This document shows positions 21,203-32,110 of a stretch of DNA of 64,000 nt, in pieces (position 1 is the first letter of the stretch; each line of letters starts with the position of its first letter). Location of the stretch: assembly GCA_001051155.2 (NCBI GenBank), contig JYIP02000006.1, forward strand, positions 4,216,001 through 4,280,000. The letters run 5' to 3'. A program made the translations under genes and the position numbers. This stretch comes from Chrysoporthe austroafricana (lineage: Eukaryota; Ascomycota; Sordariomycetes; Diaporthales; Cryphonectriaceae). The notes under the pieces were generated by a model. The model worked only from the letters and a program-made list of their open reading frames with translations. It was not told the origin of the DNA and searched no databases.

Positions 21203-22162
21203 ATGGCAGGCAGGCCACCAGGGGACAACGACCGCGACCGCGACCGCGCCCGGCCGCCGACCCCGCCGATACCCAACCCCTTCCTCTCCTCCTCCTCGTC
21301 GTCATCATCGTCATCGTCATCGTCGTCGTCGTCGCCGTCGTCCTTCCCGCCGGCCTCCTCCTCCTCAGCCCCCCCCGCTCCCGACGCCGACCCGCCTCCC
21401 CCCCTCCCGACAGACCTCGACCACCCGACGCCCCTCGAGGACACGGCCCTCGACGGCTGGCTGCGCCGCAACAGCTCCTACGTCACGACGATCCCCTGGA
21501 CCCGCTACGCCGCCCTGCCCGCCCTCAGCCCGCTCTGGGGCTACTCCGACGCCGACTTCCGCGCCGAGTGCCTCGAGTCCCTCCTCTTCTACACCCGCGC
21601 CGCCGGCCGTCGCCTGACCCGCCCGGAGCGCGACGCCGTCCTCGAGCCCATCACCCGCACCGCCGTCGCCGCCAGCTACGACCGCCCCGTCGCCCTGGGC
21701 GTCGCCGCCTGGCTCGTCGCTCGGAGCTGGGCGAAGAGCGGACGCGCCAGTGCTGCTGCTGCCGCCGCCGCCGCCTCCGCTGCCGCATACGCGCACGGGC
21801 CGCCGCCGCCCATGGCCGCCACGACGGGCACGGTCGGCGCCGACGGGCACATCACCCACTTCTCGGGCCCTGCGGCATCCCACCACCACCACCAGCACCA
21901 GCAGCACCAACACCACCCGCCCGCCGCCGGCGGGGGCCAGGTCCTGCGCTCGCTCGTCCGGCGCGTCGCGAGGGCCGGCGTCGTCGGCCTGTCGTGCGCC
22001 ACCGGGTACTACGCGCTGTGGACGCCGTGGCGCTTCCTGCTGGGGAACCACGAGGTCGACTCGATCCGGGACGACCTCCGCCTCGAGCAGATGTGCCAGG
22101 ACATGGACCGCAACATGAAGGACAAGCTCGCGGAGCTGCTGAGGCGCCACGGGGGCCAGTGA
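21203..22162 (+). CDS. Conserved-looking fungal protein of unknown function
   Basis: A 319-residue frame; the ATG at 21203 was chosen because the frame further upstream is repeat-derived. The N-terminus is low complexity (Arg/Asp, then Pro and a Ser run from TCG/TCA repeats). A conserved-looking core follows at about 80-190 (LDGWLRRNSSYVTTIPWTRY, then a segment ending ASYDRPVALGVAAWLVARSW). After a His/Gln-rich linker comes a hydrophobic stretch (RAGVVGLSCATGYYALWTPW) and an amphipathic C-terminal helix rich in Asp, Arg and Lys. The two hydrophobic segments suggest a membrane protein of mitochondria or the secretory path, but I cannot choose. The ASYDRP...W pattern resembles a family of uncharacterised fungal membrane proteins; that recollection is weak. 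Confidence 0.7.
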   Translation: MAGRPPGDNDRDRDRARPPTPPIPNPFLSSSSSSSSSSSSSSSSPSSFPPASSSSAPPAPDADPPPPLPTDLDHPTPLEDTALDGWLRRNSSYVTTIPWTRYAALPALSPLWGYSDADFRAECLESLLFYTRAAGRRLTRPERDAVLEPITRTAVAASYDRPVALGVAAWLVARSWAKSGRASAAAAAAAASAAAYAHGPPPPMAATTGTVGADGHITHFSGPAASHHHHQHQQHQHHPPAAGGGQVLRSLVRRVARAGVVGLSCATGYYALWTPWRFLLGNHEVDSIRDDLRLEQMCQDMDRNMKDKLAELLRRHGGQ

Positions 22163-23092
22163 CCGGGCGGACAGGGGCACAGGTTGCTGTCCGTCCGACA
22201 TAGATGGAGCTTGGGCTCGGGTTGTAGAGTCGACGGATGGTAGGCGTGAGGGGGCCTATCAAAGCCGGAATTTCCCACAATGGACGTCACAGTCGAGACC
22301 TCTGGGTGCGATGACTGGATGGCCATGACGCTGCCCGCCCCAGGAAGCGGCCGGCCTGGAGTGCTTGAGCTCCTTGAAGCCGTCGGGCAAGCGCCGCGAA
22401 CATGGGTGCCATTGAAGGCTCAGTATGGATGGGCATGGTACACCACGCAGGGCTTTGGAGGATATTCATTCAGGCACCGGTCAACAAGCAAGGATGGCGC
22501 CGGGCCATAACAAACATCAAGGCCGAGATAAGGTCAGGATCTCTTTGTCCAGTGGGCGCCGGGCAATCACATATTTATATGTCTAGGTAGAGACAAGGCC
22601 GGGATCTCTTTGTCCAGTGCAGCATGCCGAAGAAACCCAGTTGCCCACAAACACGGGTATACCGCCCAAAGGATGGGGGGGGGGCTACAGAGGTCCTCTG
22701 AATCTGAAACATGTGTTTTCAACCTTGGCGGGTATTCATTCTTGTATTGCAAGTTCAGTATAGTGAGAATCTTCGCATCTAAATGCTGCCTCGAATCCCG
22801 ATGCCCCGGCTATCTACCGGAGGCACAGGCGATGTGCCTCGTTTTTGCACCACATCAAGTCCAAGTGCAGTACATAATGTACAGGTCGTTGTCGTACAGC
22901 TCCCGGTGTACGGGGATGTTGTTCCCAAGATCATAGAATATATCAGTCCGGTCCCTCCCTGACGCCGTGGAAATCTCAACCCTGTTCATTAAGTATGTCA
23001 TGTCCAGTCCGCCGGCTGGAGATCCTCGGCCCCCACGCCCCCCGAAAACGCCAAATGCAAGCAACAAGCCTCGAGCCTCATGGTCCAGCTTC
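22163..23092. other. Convergent intergenic with a direct repeat
   Basis: No gene seen. Two copies of a segment around GGATCTCTTTGTCCAGTG lie at about 22517-22556 and 22590-22619, with shared flanking AAGGCCG. Confidence 0.6.
22517..22619. repeat. Imperfect direct repeat, 28-38 bp units
   Basis: Both copies contain AAGGCCG followed closely by GGATCTCTTTGTCCAGTG. The first has an extra AGATAAGGTCA-like insertion. They are about 70 bp apart. Confidence 0.75.
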
Positions 23093-24518
23093 CTATATGA
23101 AGTCGCGGGTCTCCTCCGCCTTCGTCCGGGGCGGGCTGCTGTACGGCGCAGGGTACTCGTACCGCCCGCCGTACGTGCCCAGGTCTCCGTCGTCCGCTCG
23201 CTGGTACGGGTCTTGCCGGTACGGCGTGAAGCCGCTGGCCGCGTACGCGCTGTTCTGCGCCGTGTGCGGCCTGTACGCCTCGTATGTCGGGGGCGACTGC
23301 TGGGCCGCGTACGCATTGCTCATCCCGTCGTCCTCGCGCCGCCACGCCGCGCTGCCCGTCGGCGGCGAGCTCTGGGCCGCGTATCCGTTGCTCATCTCGT
23401 CGTCCCCGCGCTGCCATGCCATGCCGCCGGTCGTCGTCTGCTGCTCGTTCATGCCCAGAGTGTCCTTGGAGTTGTAGCTGTTGTTCCTAGCCAGCGCCCG
23501 CCTCGCCTTCCTTAGCTCCTGCTTCGCGAGGAGCTCCTTCTTGATGTTGATCATCTTAAACCAGATCCACACGCCCGCACCCACGGTGACCAAGCCTGCA
23601 CTGCCGAAGAGGGCGAACTTGACGAGGAAGTCGGACTGGCCGCCGACGAGCAGCACGCCTAGGTACACGAGAATGAGCTGCTTCGGGAGGGTGCAGAAGG
23701 TCGAGATGGCGAAGTACCAGAACTTGACGTCGCAAGTAGAGAAGACGGCGGTCGACATGTGCGAAGGAACGATAGAGAGACGGATCACAAAGACGATCTG
23801 CGGCAGTGTGGGTCAGCAGAACGCTCGCGGTAGGATGTCAGTGGAGGGACGGGGGAGAGGGGGTTGAACGTACCCAGAATCCACCATCACGGCACATTTT
23901 CGCCATGGCACCGTATGTGAGATTAGTCCTCTCCATCTTCTCTGCCTTCTTTCGCAGGAACTTCTTGAACGCAAACCAGGTCCCGACTGCGCGATACTGT
24001 CAGAGCCTATACACGAACACGTCTTCGTCCCAGGAGGGATACTCACTTTCGCCAATGAAGGTTCCTGCCGAGACGATCGCGAATCCTATCCACAGGCCGT
24101 ACACGACACCAGCCAACAGCGCCACCACCTCGTGGCCAAACAGCGGCGGGAACGAGATGACGAACAGCACCGCGACGAAGATCAACCACCCGGCTGTGAT
24201 GTCACGGACCTTCTCCGCAAACGGTCGCAGGGCCGCCACCACCTCAGAGTGTTTCAGCGTTATTACAGCCGTCAAGACGCCGATGAGAATAACTACGACC
24301 CATATCGCAATGTATTTTGGAGAAAACAAGAGCTTCTTCCAGTTGATCGGCTGGTAGTCCGTCTCCAGCTCATCGTCTTCCGAGGACGGCTCGGTCTTGG
24401 TGAACTCGTTAGTAGAGGCAGCTGCCGATGTGGTAGTGTGGCTCGTCTGCGCCCTGTCCGCCCCAGCGTCCATCTCGATATCACCGCCGCCATGTCTATA
24501 CGCGTTGTAGTCCCCCAT
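23093..24518 (-). CDS. Tvp38/TMEM64 (VTT-domain) membrane protein
   Basis: Golgi or endomembrane protein of the Tvp38/DedA-like group, linked to vesicle traffic and lipid handling. Exons 24518-24047, 23986-23874 and 23797-23093 join with phases kept (introns 60 and 76 nt) to give 429 residues. A charged N-tail precedes a first membrane segment (IAIWVVVILIGVLTAVITL). A second follows with the family core FGHEVVALLAGVVYGLWIGFAIVSAGTFIGE, then the R-K-rich helix FKKFLRKKAEKMER, IRLSIVPSHMSTAVFSTCDV, and two more hydrophobic segments. The cytosolic C-tail of about 130 residues is Tyr/Ser/Gln-rich and contains a 22-residue internal duplication. Yeast TVP38 is far shorter at this end. Family call is firm. 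Confidence 0.93.
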
Positions 24519-27500
24519 ATCCGCATGTGATGGGTCTGTCTGGCGTGTCTGTCTCGGGAGAAAAGGAAAACGATGTCTAGGTCAGGCTCAGAAAGAAAAG
24601 GGGCTGGTCTGGTGTGAAGACGCAGCAGGTCGGAACGGTTCGAAGTCTGTCTGTCTGTCTGTAGTTGAAGAGAGATGGCGACCCAGATCGCGATCGACAG
24701 AAACCGGTAGGAGAAGAAGGGTTCGAGGAATGCCGTCGATGGTAGAAATGAAGAAGGAAACAGGCAATTAGCGACAGGCCTGCGAGAGCAGAGACAAAAG
24801 GGTGAACGGGCTGCCACAGCCAGACAAGGGGCAAGGCAGTGAGTCCATCAAATAGACGTGGATGCTTGAAACCCAGATTCCTTTCACGGGATGAGTCTGG
24901 GCAGACAAGGGTCTGAGGCCAACCACCCGCCCAGGAAATATGAAACCGAGATGGGGGGTGGAGGAACTCAGAGCCAGGTGGCACGCACATGCCACAGTAG
25001 GTAATAGTAGGGTGTTGTGGGGTCTGCAGCGAGCATGTGCAGGCCAGGCGGGGCCAGGTACGTACCGGCGGTGGCCCCTCCAGCAATTAATCCCCGTCAA
25101 ATTAGCATCGTCCATTGCGCATTTCCTGACGTCGAGGGCGTCGGCATCCGCTGCTAGGCGCGTGGGGGGGGGCTGGCTGGACGCGGTGCCTGGCGAGGCT
25201 GTCGCTGGCACAGCCCTCTGGTCAGACAGGGGGGTCTCTGCTGATTGATGACCTCACCCCTGCGCGCTGTGCGTCCTTACTTAAGTCAAATCGTGATGGA
25301 GATCAAGAGAGCAGGGCGATAAGTTTGGTTGGTCGACCACAGTATCGCGCCCCATGACGGTCCCCGTGAGGTCATCAATCTCCGCTGATTTGCACAAACG
25401 TTATTTACTGCGTACCCAGTATTCCCTGAGGTGGGATGCCAAGCCAGCCGGAGTAGCATCGAGTGTCAGTCCTCATTCCTGCAGCAATCTGCCCTGTAGC
25501 TCTGCCACTCCTCCTCCTACCTGCTGGGTAGCAATCACTGCTAACGCTGGCAGGCGTGGCGCCCCCTTTTCGCCCCCGGGTCTTGTGCTGCTGCTGCTGC
25601 TGCTGCAGACCTCAGCTCGACGGGTCTCGAGTGCACCGCCGCCCTACGGTCGCAGTGCGCTGACTTCTCCCCCTCTCTCTGCCTCTCTAAGCGCGGGCTT
25701 CAAGGCGATACGGGACGCTGCTAAGTAAAGAGATGACGGTGGCTCGGCGCCAGGGGCCACCCGTGCACCCGTGGAGGACGACGACGATGGCGCGCCGGGG
25801 GGCTTGTGATGCGCAGTCCAGGTGCATGCGCAAACGACGGGATGGCGACCGTCGTAAAGACGTGCACTGCCACAATGCTGGCGCCGGTCCCCTTTGTGCC
25901 GATCAATGCACATCAATCCGGTACCCGAGATGCCAATGCCAATGGCGTTTATGCCTTGGCCACCAGCCAGGAATACGAGCCTTGCTTTGCTACTAATGCT
26001 GTACTATGTATGGTACGAGGCGCGCTAGGGTCTGCACAAAGACGACAGCCCAGATGAGAGAAGTGGTCCGGCCGTTCTTCAGGTCAGGCCCTCGATACCG
26101 GACCGATTCGCTGACAGCGGTCGTGAACACCAACCACCACAGGGGCCCGGGCCATCCAGACCAGCCTCGAAGCCACCTCACCTGCGTGTTGGGCACGCAT
26201 CATAAGACGAGAGGCTCCCAGGCGATACGGAATCTGGTGATGTCGTCGTTGTTGCTGTTCAGCCACTCTGCAGGCGCTGCGGCTCGGCCCTCCGCCTCGT
26301 TGTTCGAGACCGCCCAGGCCACAACAACCGCCTAGGACCTAGGTTCCAGGCGCGTAACTATCAAATGTATCCACAGGTCGTTAACTCGGGGCTAGCACCC
26401 GTCAGCTGCAGCGAGGCTCGGGGTCAGGGTGCCAAGGGTTTTCATGAAGCACATCGAGTATCGAAATACTATGGCGGGTTAGCCCTCCCTCGAGGTTGAA
26501 ACGCAACGGAAACCCCTTCGCACCGCTGCTCTCTTGCGAGCTTCGGCTCACATCTTCCGCGGGCAGCGTGCAGGCATACATAGCAGCAAGCTTGTCGTGC
26601 CGCTAAGGTTCTTACGGCCACGGGCGTGGCCAACCCCCCGCGCGTACGGCCTTTTTTCGACCCCGTCCACGACCTCGGAAGGAATTTAAGCTATTGTGGC
26701 TTGTTCGCTACGCAAATTGCAATTCTGATGACTGCCGCTTGTCAGCAATGACGATCGCCCGCCCACGGGCGCCACGGCCCCAGGGGATCTCCCCGCGGAT
26801 CACAGAGGCCAGAGGCTTTCCAGGCGTTCGCGTTTCACTTTCTGCCGGGCCTTTAGTTCGGCGGATCTTTTGACTTGATCTCTAGCTTTCCATGTAACTG
26901 GTCTGGCGACGATCTGGCGACGACAAGCTTGTTCTAGAAGATGGGGTGAATTTTCCAGCCGGCGTGCTTGGCGTGGGGCCGTCTCGGCCGGCCCAGACTT
27001 TGACGGTGTTGAAACCGCCCCACACAAGAGCTACATATTAGAAGGGTGTTGAATCCTTGAAGATGCCAGTTCCGTACATGTCTACAGATATGCACGGTGG
27101 GCTCCTGCGTCGTGACAGGACCGATGGCTGCTGTCCTCTTGCGCTCTGTCTCATCACCCCGACGTGCGCCGATGTCTCCTGCTGAAGGTGGGCTCGACTT
27201 CGAGACGTCGCAATGGCCCCAGCAGGAGGATTTTCCTTTCCCATTGCGCCACGCCGAATCCCACGAGGCAGACTAGGGAACCAGACGGGGACGAGGCCAG
27301 AGGGGCCTTCCACTATGCTATGCAGGCCGATCTCGTACAAGCTTGCGCGTTAAACCTCCTCAGGCTTCGCAATATCGCTGTCGCCGAATGCCTGTGGTGC
27401 AGAGCCTTCTCTGGTGTCACACAACGGAGTCCCGGATTGTACTATGGTATATGCTTTTTGTTGCACGGAAACGAGGTCGAGGATAGGCCCACATCGCCAG

Positions 27501-27918
27501 TACGCACAGCCGCGTTCGATGGGTCCTCCAGTGTGCCACTCGTGTTCCAGTCTCACGAGCCGGGGGTAATCTTCTTTTTTGGGGCTCACAGCAGAGGTAC
27601 CCAGTATACCTAGGCACGGAGCATCTTCACACGTGCAGTGACAGCTGGAGGCCGTTACATCACGCCTCGGTCCGCAGGGCACGCAGAACCGCCCGTCTGT
27701 TTCGCGACGGCGCCAAGCTTTCGCTTCGTTAGCCGAGTCGAGGTGGGCAGTACTATGGTGCTTAGTTCACTTCAACAAGACCACGTCAGTGCTCACGGAT
27801 CCCAGATGTTTCTTGACGGCTATCAAAATCTTGTGGTATCTCACATCTCGTGAGCCCAGACGGCATGTCCAGCCCCTTGTCCCAACACGCTGGGCCGTTG
27901 GATCCCCCCCGCTCATCT
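24519..27918. other. Gene-poor interval, 3.4 kb
   Basis: No gene I can support. Contains a GTCT repeat near 24645-24662 and a CTG tract near 25588-25605. On the minus strand around 25993-26340 there are short frames with plausible hydrophobic segments, described under findings. The part from 26340 to 27750 is less GC-biased and shows no motif. Confidence 0.5.
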
Positions 27919-29022
27919 TCACTCCGCCCTCCTGCCGATCAACATCTTCACCTCGGGACACCACTCCTCGATCCTCGCCATATTTGCCGCCTGCCACCTC
28001 TGCGGCTGGTGGTACCCCAGCGGCGTCTCGTAGTAGATGGTCTCGACTGAGAACGTCTTGGCTACGGCCTCGTCGGGCAGCGCGGCGCCGCGGCTCTGCA
28101 GCTCCGCGAAGAAGAACTGGTCCTCGAACTCGTGCCCGCTCTCCACGAAGTCCGTCTCCCGCACGATCTCCAGGAACACCCGCGGGTTGCGGATCGACAG
28201 CCCGCCGTTGTACCCGGCGCCGTACATCGAGGCGATCGGCGCGCCCACGAAGTCGTACTGGAAGTAGTCGTCGACGGCCGCCTCGGACTTGGAGCACAGC
28301 ACGCTGTCGGACTGGAAGAGGAGGACGCGCTTCGCCTGCTCGACCTGCTGCCAGATCCACGGCGAGGTCAGGAAGTGCGAGACCGAGTGCGAGTTGGTGA
28401 GCTCCGTGTCCGCCGGCAGGAAGCGGACCTCGAGGTGGCCCGACGCCTTGAGGCGCTGGAACGCCGGGGAGAGCGGCTCGACCCAGTTGTCCTCGAGGGT
28501 GAACAGGATGATGCCCCAGCTGGGCCCGAGCACGGTCGTGAAGTGCAGCATCAATGGGATGAGGTTCGGGATGATGGACGACTCGATGATGATGGCGCGG
28601 GGGCTGTACGTGTTCAAGTACTGCGGGCTGGGGATTGACAGGCCGCCGCCGTCGTTGCTGTGGCTCCCTGGCTGTCCGGAGCTGACATCGCCGCTGGCGC
28701 CGCCGCCGCCGCCGCCGCCGTTGCTACTGCTGCTGCTGCTGCTGGAGGATGATGAGGAATCGTGATCCGCAAATGTGGTATCAACTTCAAGCGTCTCGGG
28801 CAAGTCCGGTGGTGGCTTTGCTGCGACCGCATCGCTGCTCGGTGGCGGTAGTACCTCTTTCGGCAGAGATGGCGACCCTCGAACTCCGGCTCCTTCCCTC
28901 GTGTAGAAGTAACATGCTAACACGAAGATCGCAGCCAGCAGCGCGAACATGTACTCCTTGGATCGCAGTATTGACCTCGTCGGCGGAGACCCGTACGTTC
29001 CGGGAGACGGTGCCCTCGCCAT
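27919..29022 (-). CDS. DUF5672 glycosyltransferase-like type II membrane protein
   Basis: Single-exon protein of 367 residues. A short basic cytosolic tail is followed by one membrane anchor (YMFALLAAIFVLACYFY, about 24-40). A low-complexity stem of Ser and Gly runs follows, then a luminal catalytic-like domain from about 140 on. That domain has the DUF5672 pattern: RAIIIESSIIPNL, the acidic LLFQSDSVLCS near 235-245 (position of a DxD-like metal site), DFVGAPIASMYGAGYNGGLSIRNPRVFLEI, EDQFFFAELQ and the terminal ETIYYETPLGYHQPQRW. These features resemble Golgi glycosyltransferases acting on surface glycans. Donor and acceptor are unknown. The Ser and Gly runs are coded by CTG/CCG repeats at 28690-28745. 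Confidence 0.88.
   Translation of the reverse strand: MARAPSPGTYGSPPTRSILRSKEYMFALLAAIFVLACYFYTREGAGVRGSPSLPKEVLPPPSSDAVAAKPPPDLPETLEVDTTFADHDSSSSSSSSSSSSNGGGGGGGASGDVSSGQPGSHSNDGGGLSIPSPQYLNTYSPRAIIIESSIIPNLIPLMLHFTTVLGPSWGIILFTLEDNWVEPLSPAFQRLKASGHLEVRFLPADTELTNSHSVSHFLTSPWIWQQVEQAKRVLLFQSDSVLCSKSEAAVDDYFQYDFVGAPIASMYGAGYNGGLSIRNPRVFLEIVRETDFVESGHEFEDQFFFAELQSRGAALPDEAVAKTFSVETIYYETPLGYHQPQRWQAANMARIEEWCPEVKMLIGRRAE
28690..28745 (-). repeat. Trinucleotide repeats coding poly-Gly and poly-Ser
   Basis: CCG units followed by CTG units on the plus strand, within the stem region of the DUF5672 protein. Confidence 0.85.
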
Positions 29023-30117
29023 GTCGGCGGTAGTGACTCTCCGCGGGCGACCAGGTTTAGGAGCTGCTCATATCTTGGGCCTCATCGACTTTCGTCTCGT
29101 GACACCGGTTTGGTAAGTCGACGGCGAGAATACACGAAACAGAGCGCAGGTGAGAAGCGCACACAGACGTGACGGAGGATTCGCAGGAGCGCAGCCCGGC
29201 TGCGAGAGCGCCACGGTGGGCCTTTATTGTGCGACCCCTGAAACTAGCATGGCAGTGCATGGCTCCCTAGAAACGACGCGCAGCCCGCTGCCCTATCTGC
29301 GTAATGAGACTCCGATGCACTCTAACGCGCGTGCGGCGAATAGCCGTCGCGGCATGTAAGACATGTCTCGCTGTGCGGACGAAATTTGCCAGCGGCCCTG
29401 CCTACTATAGTAGTAGCTTCTCCTGCTCGTCCGCATCGGACAACAACCAGCTCTGAGTAATTCATATCTTTTCTCCCGTTCTCGGTGTGCCCTTGGCAGA
29501 TCTCGTTATCTCCCGCCCATGGTGACGCGTTGCATGTCCCGCTGCACACCCCATGTCACCTCCTGCGTGGAGGGCGCGAAGCGAGCGAATATAAAGGCGA
29601 GATGACCCTCCAGTCCGCCGCGTGCACACTTGGGACTCAGCGTTCTTATAATACAAGTGAAGGTGGTCCTTTCTGGGCCGCTAGTTTCAGCTGTCCCTTT
29701 TGGTGACCCAACATATGTTAGAAAGACACAACCCAGCGGCTCTAGCTGCATAGTTACTGGAGGCAGCGGTCTTTGCTATCAAAGGCCCTCAAGCCTATAG
29801 GCAAGCAAGCACCGGGGTTCACCAGGGAGCTGAGTGAAGGTGCAGCCAACACAGTTTCGGCTCCCCAGCTCGTGTCAATCCTGTTCGGGATGGCGATGGG
29901 ACGCAGTCCGTTGAGCATATCTGCCCCCAAGGTCTTGAGGCTATGGACTCGGCCTGCTATAACGCTGTCTGTCGGCTGGGGGCTGAATCTTGCTCGGTGA
30001 AGTTCTCTCTGGCTCTGGTCTTCTTCGTGCCAGAGAGTATTAGCGAGTGAGATCTCGTATTAAACAGAATCATCGTTGTCCCGGGCTCCTATACCCACAT
30101 TCGCTATTCGAGGGTTC
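29023..30117. other. Divergent intergenic, no gene seen
   Basis: Upstream regions of the DUF5672 gene and the surface-protein gene. Small frames such as 29773-30000 have no motif or supporting context. Confidence 0.5.
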
Positions 30118-31276
30118 ATGGCTACGACGGCATTCGTCACGGCGGTCAGTGGTTCCACCACAGCCTTCCTCCCTCTCACGACAGCGTGGACGTCCGCTGG
30201 CACAGATTGCGCATCCGGCGTCTACCAGCAAGTTGATGGGACGTTCATAGGATGTGAGTAGAGTCTCCACCTACATGCCCTCCTCCTCCTAGTATCTCCT
30301 TCTGGAACCGGCAGAGGCAAAACAGGTGTCCGCACTTTCAAAGCTGTCTCACTCCTGGCCAACCCCATTGTTGGATCCACCTGACCTGAACTTGTTTACC
30401 AAAGGGGACCCGTGGTATGCCTCCGCGCTCAACACCACCCTGGCGACCTGCTGGCCACCGCAGGCGACATCATGGTGGTTCCAGGGCGACGCGTCGGCGG
30501 AGGCCACGACAACCGTGCTGGGCCCGTCCTTCGTCTGCCCGGCAGCGTACCACGAGGTGCTGACGTCCTCGATCGACGCGCGCACGACGCAGACGTTCTG
30601 CTGCCCCTCGAGCTACGACCTCTACGTCGAGGCGTTCGACAAGCCCGCGTTCCCGTCGCAGTGCACGTCGACGCTCACGAGCAGCGAGGCCCTCAGCTGG
30701 GTCATGCTCACGGAGGTCTCGGGCACGACGGGCGCGCTCAGCACGTCGCCAATGGTGGCACTGGTGGGGAGCGGCGTGACGATTACCGTGTTCGGGGTCC
30801 CGATCAACGGGGAGAACGTGCTCGCGTCTAGCACGCCGGGCGCGTCTAGCAAGAGCACCATTGCTAGCTCGACCTCACCGTCCGCTACCGGCGGCTCATC
30901 CGCCAGCGGTGGCACTAGCTCTCAGTCGGCCAGAGTGAGCAACGGCACAATTGCCATCATAACGGTGGCGGCCACGCTCATCGTCGCCTTGGCCGCACTA
31001 GCCGCATTCTTCATGATCAGGAGGAGGAGGGCGATGAGCGGGGGGTCAAGAACTGTACAGCTGGACGTCGGGCAGCGGGCCTCGTTGATGGATCCGCCTC
31101 TGACGCCGTGGGACCCCACGAGTTACGACCGCGTGAAGGGCTATTATACAGGGCCTCCTGTTGAACTCGAGGTGCGGGATGAGCGCCGCGAGTTGCAGGC
31201 TTGTCAAGCGGCTCCGCCGGCTGGAGTAATGGGGAACACGTCGCACGAGATCTATGAGCTTCCTGCTAATTCATGA
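30118..31276 (+). CDS. Single-pass fungal cell-surface protein, Cys-containing ectodomain
   Basis: Two exons proposed: 30118-30253 and 30405-31276, 335 residues. The frame downstream of 30326 is open, but joining at its nearest AG sites breaks phase or makes a stop. The intron GTGAGT...CCAAAG at 30254-30404 (branch CTGAC) makes a Trp codon and gives GTFIGWDPWYAS...TCWPP, matching a common fungal surface-protein layout (LTT-W/F...C...TCWPP...VCP...TFCCPSSYDLY...QC). Cysteines are regularly spaced through about residue 160. A Ser/Thr-rich stalk follows, then one membrane segment (TIAIITVAATLIVALAALAAFFMI), a basic RRRR stop-transfer and a 90-residue tail. Like relatives with this layout, no classic signal peptide is seen. 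Role unknown, possibly wall sensing. Confidence 0.75.
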
Positions 31277-31592
31277 GATGATGGTAATAGGGATGTGAAT
31301 ACTTGGGATTTCTGTAAGGTGCGCAGCTGCTAGTGAGCAAGTTATACCGGAGTTCCAGCTGGCTTGTATCATCAACAGCACACCCGGAGCAATGCCCACA
31401 GATTCTCAATCGGTTATGAAAGCACATACCATGTACGCCTTGGAGATCGTGGCTAATCATAGATAAATCATAATGTTGAGTGTAAAATTCCAGAGATCGA
31501 TGACTTATGTGAGATTTGTAGATTGGCTGGAGTTAGGATGAACTAGCCAGGAGGAAGATGATATATAGACACCAATCCGAAGCCCCCCCCCC
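31277..31592. other. Short intergenic region, no gene seen
   Basis: AT-rich 3' flank of the surface-protein gene, with a C9 homopolymer at about 31584. Confidence 0.6.
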
Positions 31593-32110
31593 ATGTTTTT
31601 GCCAACGGGGACTATAGCCAGCTCTTCTCCCACTGTCTTGCCATCGATTTCAAGCAGGAAGTCGCAAATTACGAGGCTCGAAAGGCCAAGTCCGCGGTCC
31701 ATCGGTTCCGCGCGTCTGGCATCCTCTGCAAGACGTGCTCTTCACGTGCTCGTCCATCGACATCGGCTTCGAGATGGCGAGGCAGTCGAGGGTACTAAAC
31801 GCAGACTTCCCTAGCACATACATCTACACGTTGATCCAGAGCTTACCAACTCCCCTGATCACGTGGGGCCGGTCCACGGCAGTGACTGCCACTATATATC
31901 GAACGGCGTGTTCCCGGAGGGCGAGGTATCTAGAGCAGACAAGATGTTGACCGAGTCCATAGCCACGTCTTTGATACACTTCGCGCACACGGAAACTCTA
32001 GCGAACTAGGGCAATGAGGGCTTCAGGTCATAGCAAGACGCGTTCTTCGAAAACGCAGACGCGATGCATGTGCAGATCATTGGCATCCCGCTGGGTACTC
32101 ACCACTGTCC
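31593..32110 (+). pseudogene. Relic of a type-B carboxylesterase C-terminal region
   Basis: Broken coding sequence. Frame A (about 31613-31725) reads NYEARKAKSAVHRFRASG. The reading then shifts by one base to LQDVLFTCSSIDIGFEMARQ and TYIYTLIQSLPTP (about 31726-31858). It returns to frame A with GPVHGSDCHYISNGVFPEGE...LTESIATSLIHFAHTETLAN, followed by two TAG stops (31999-32040 area). The order D-V-L/F-FTC, then Y-x-Y, then G-P-x-HGSD and a helix ending in a TG-like/N segment is that of fungal carboxylesterases and lipases, where the His of HGSD (31874-31876) is catalytic. No upstream GGG or GESAG part is present. Two frame changes plus stops argue for decay rather than introns. Moderate confidence. 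Confidence 0.5.

Noticed and set aside
27164..27613. 149-codon plus-strand open frame
   Set aside because: No motif, no signal peptide, and composition not unlike the surrounding non-coding DNA.
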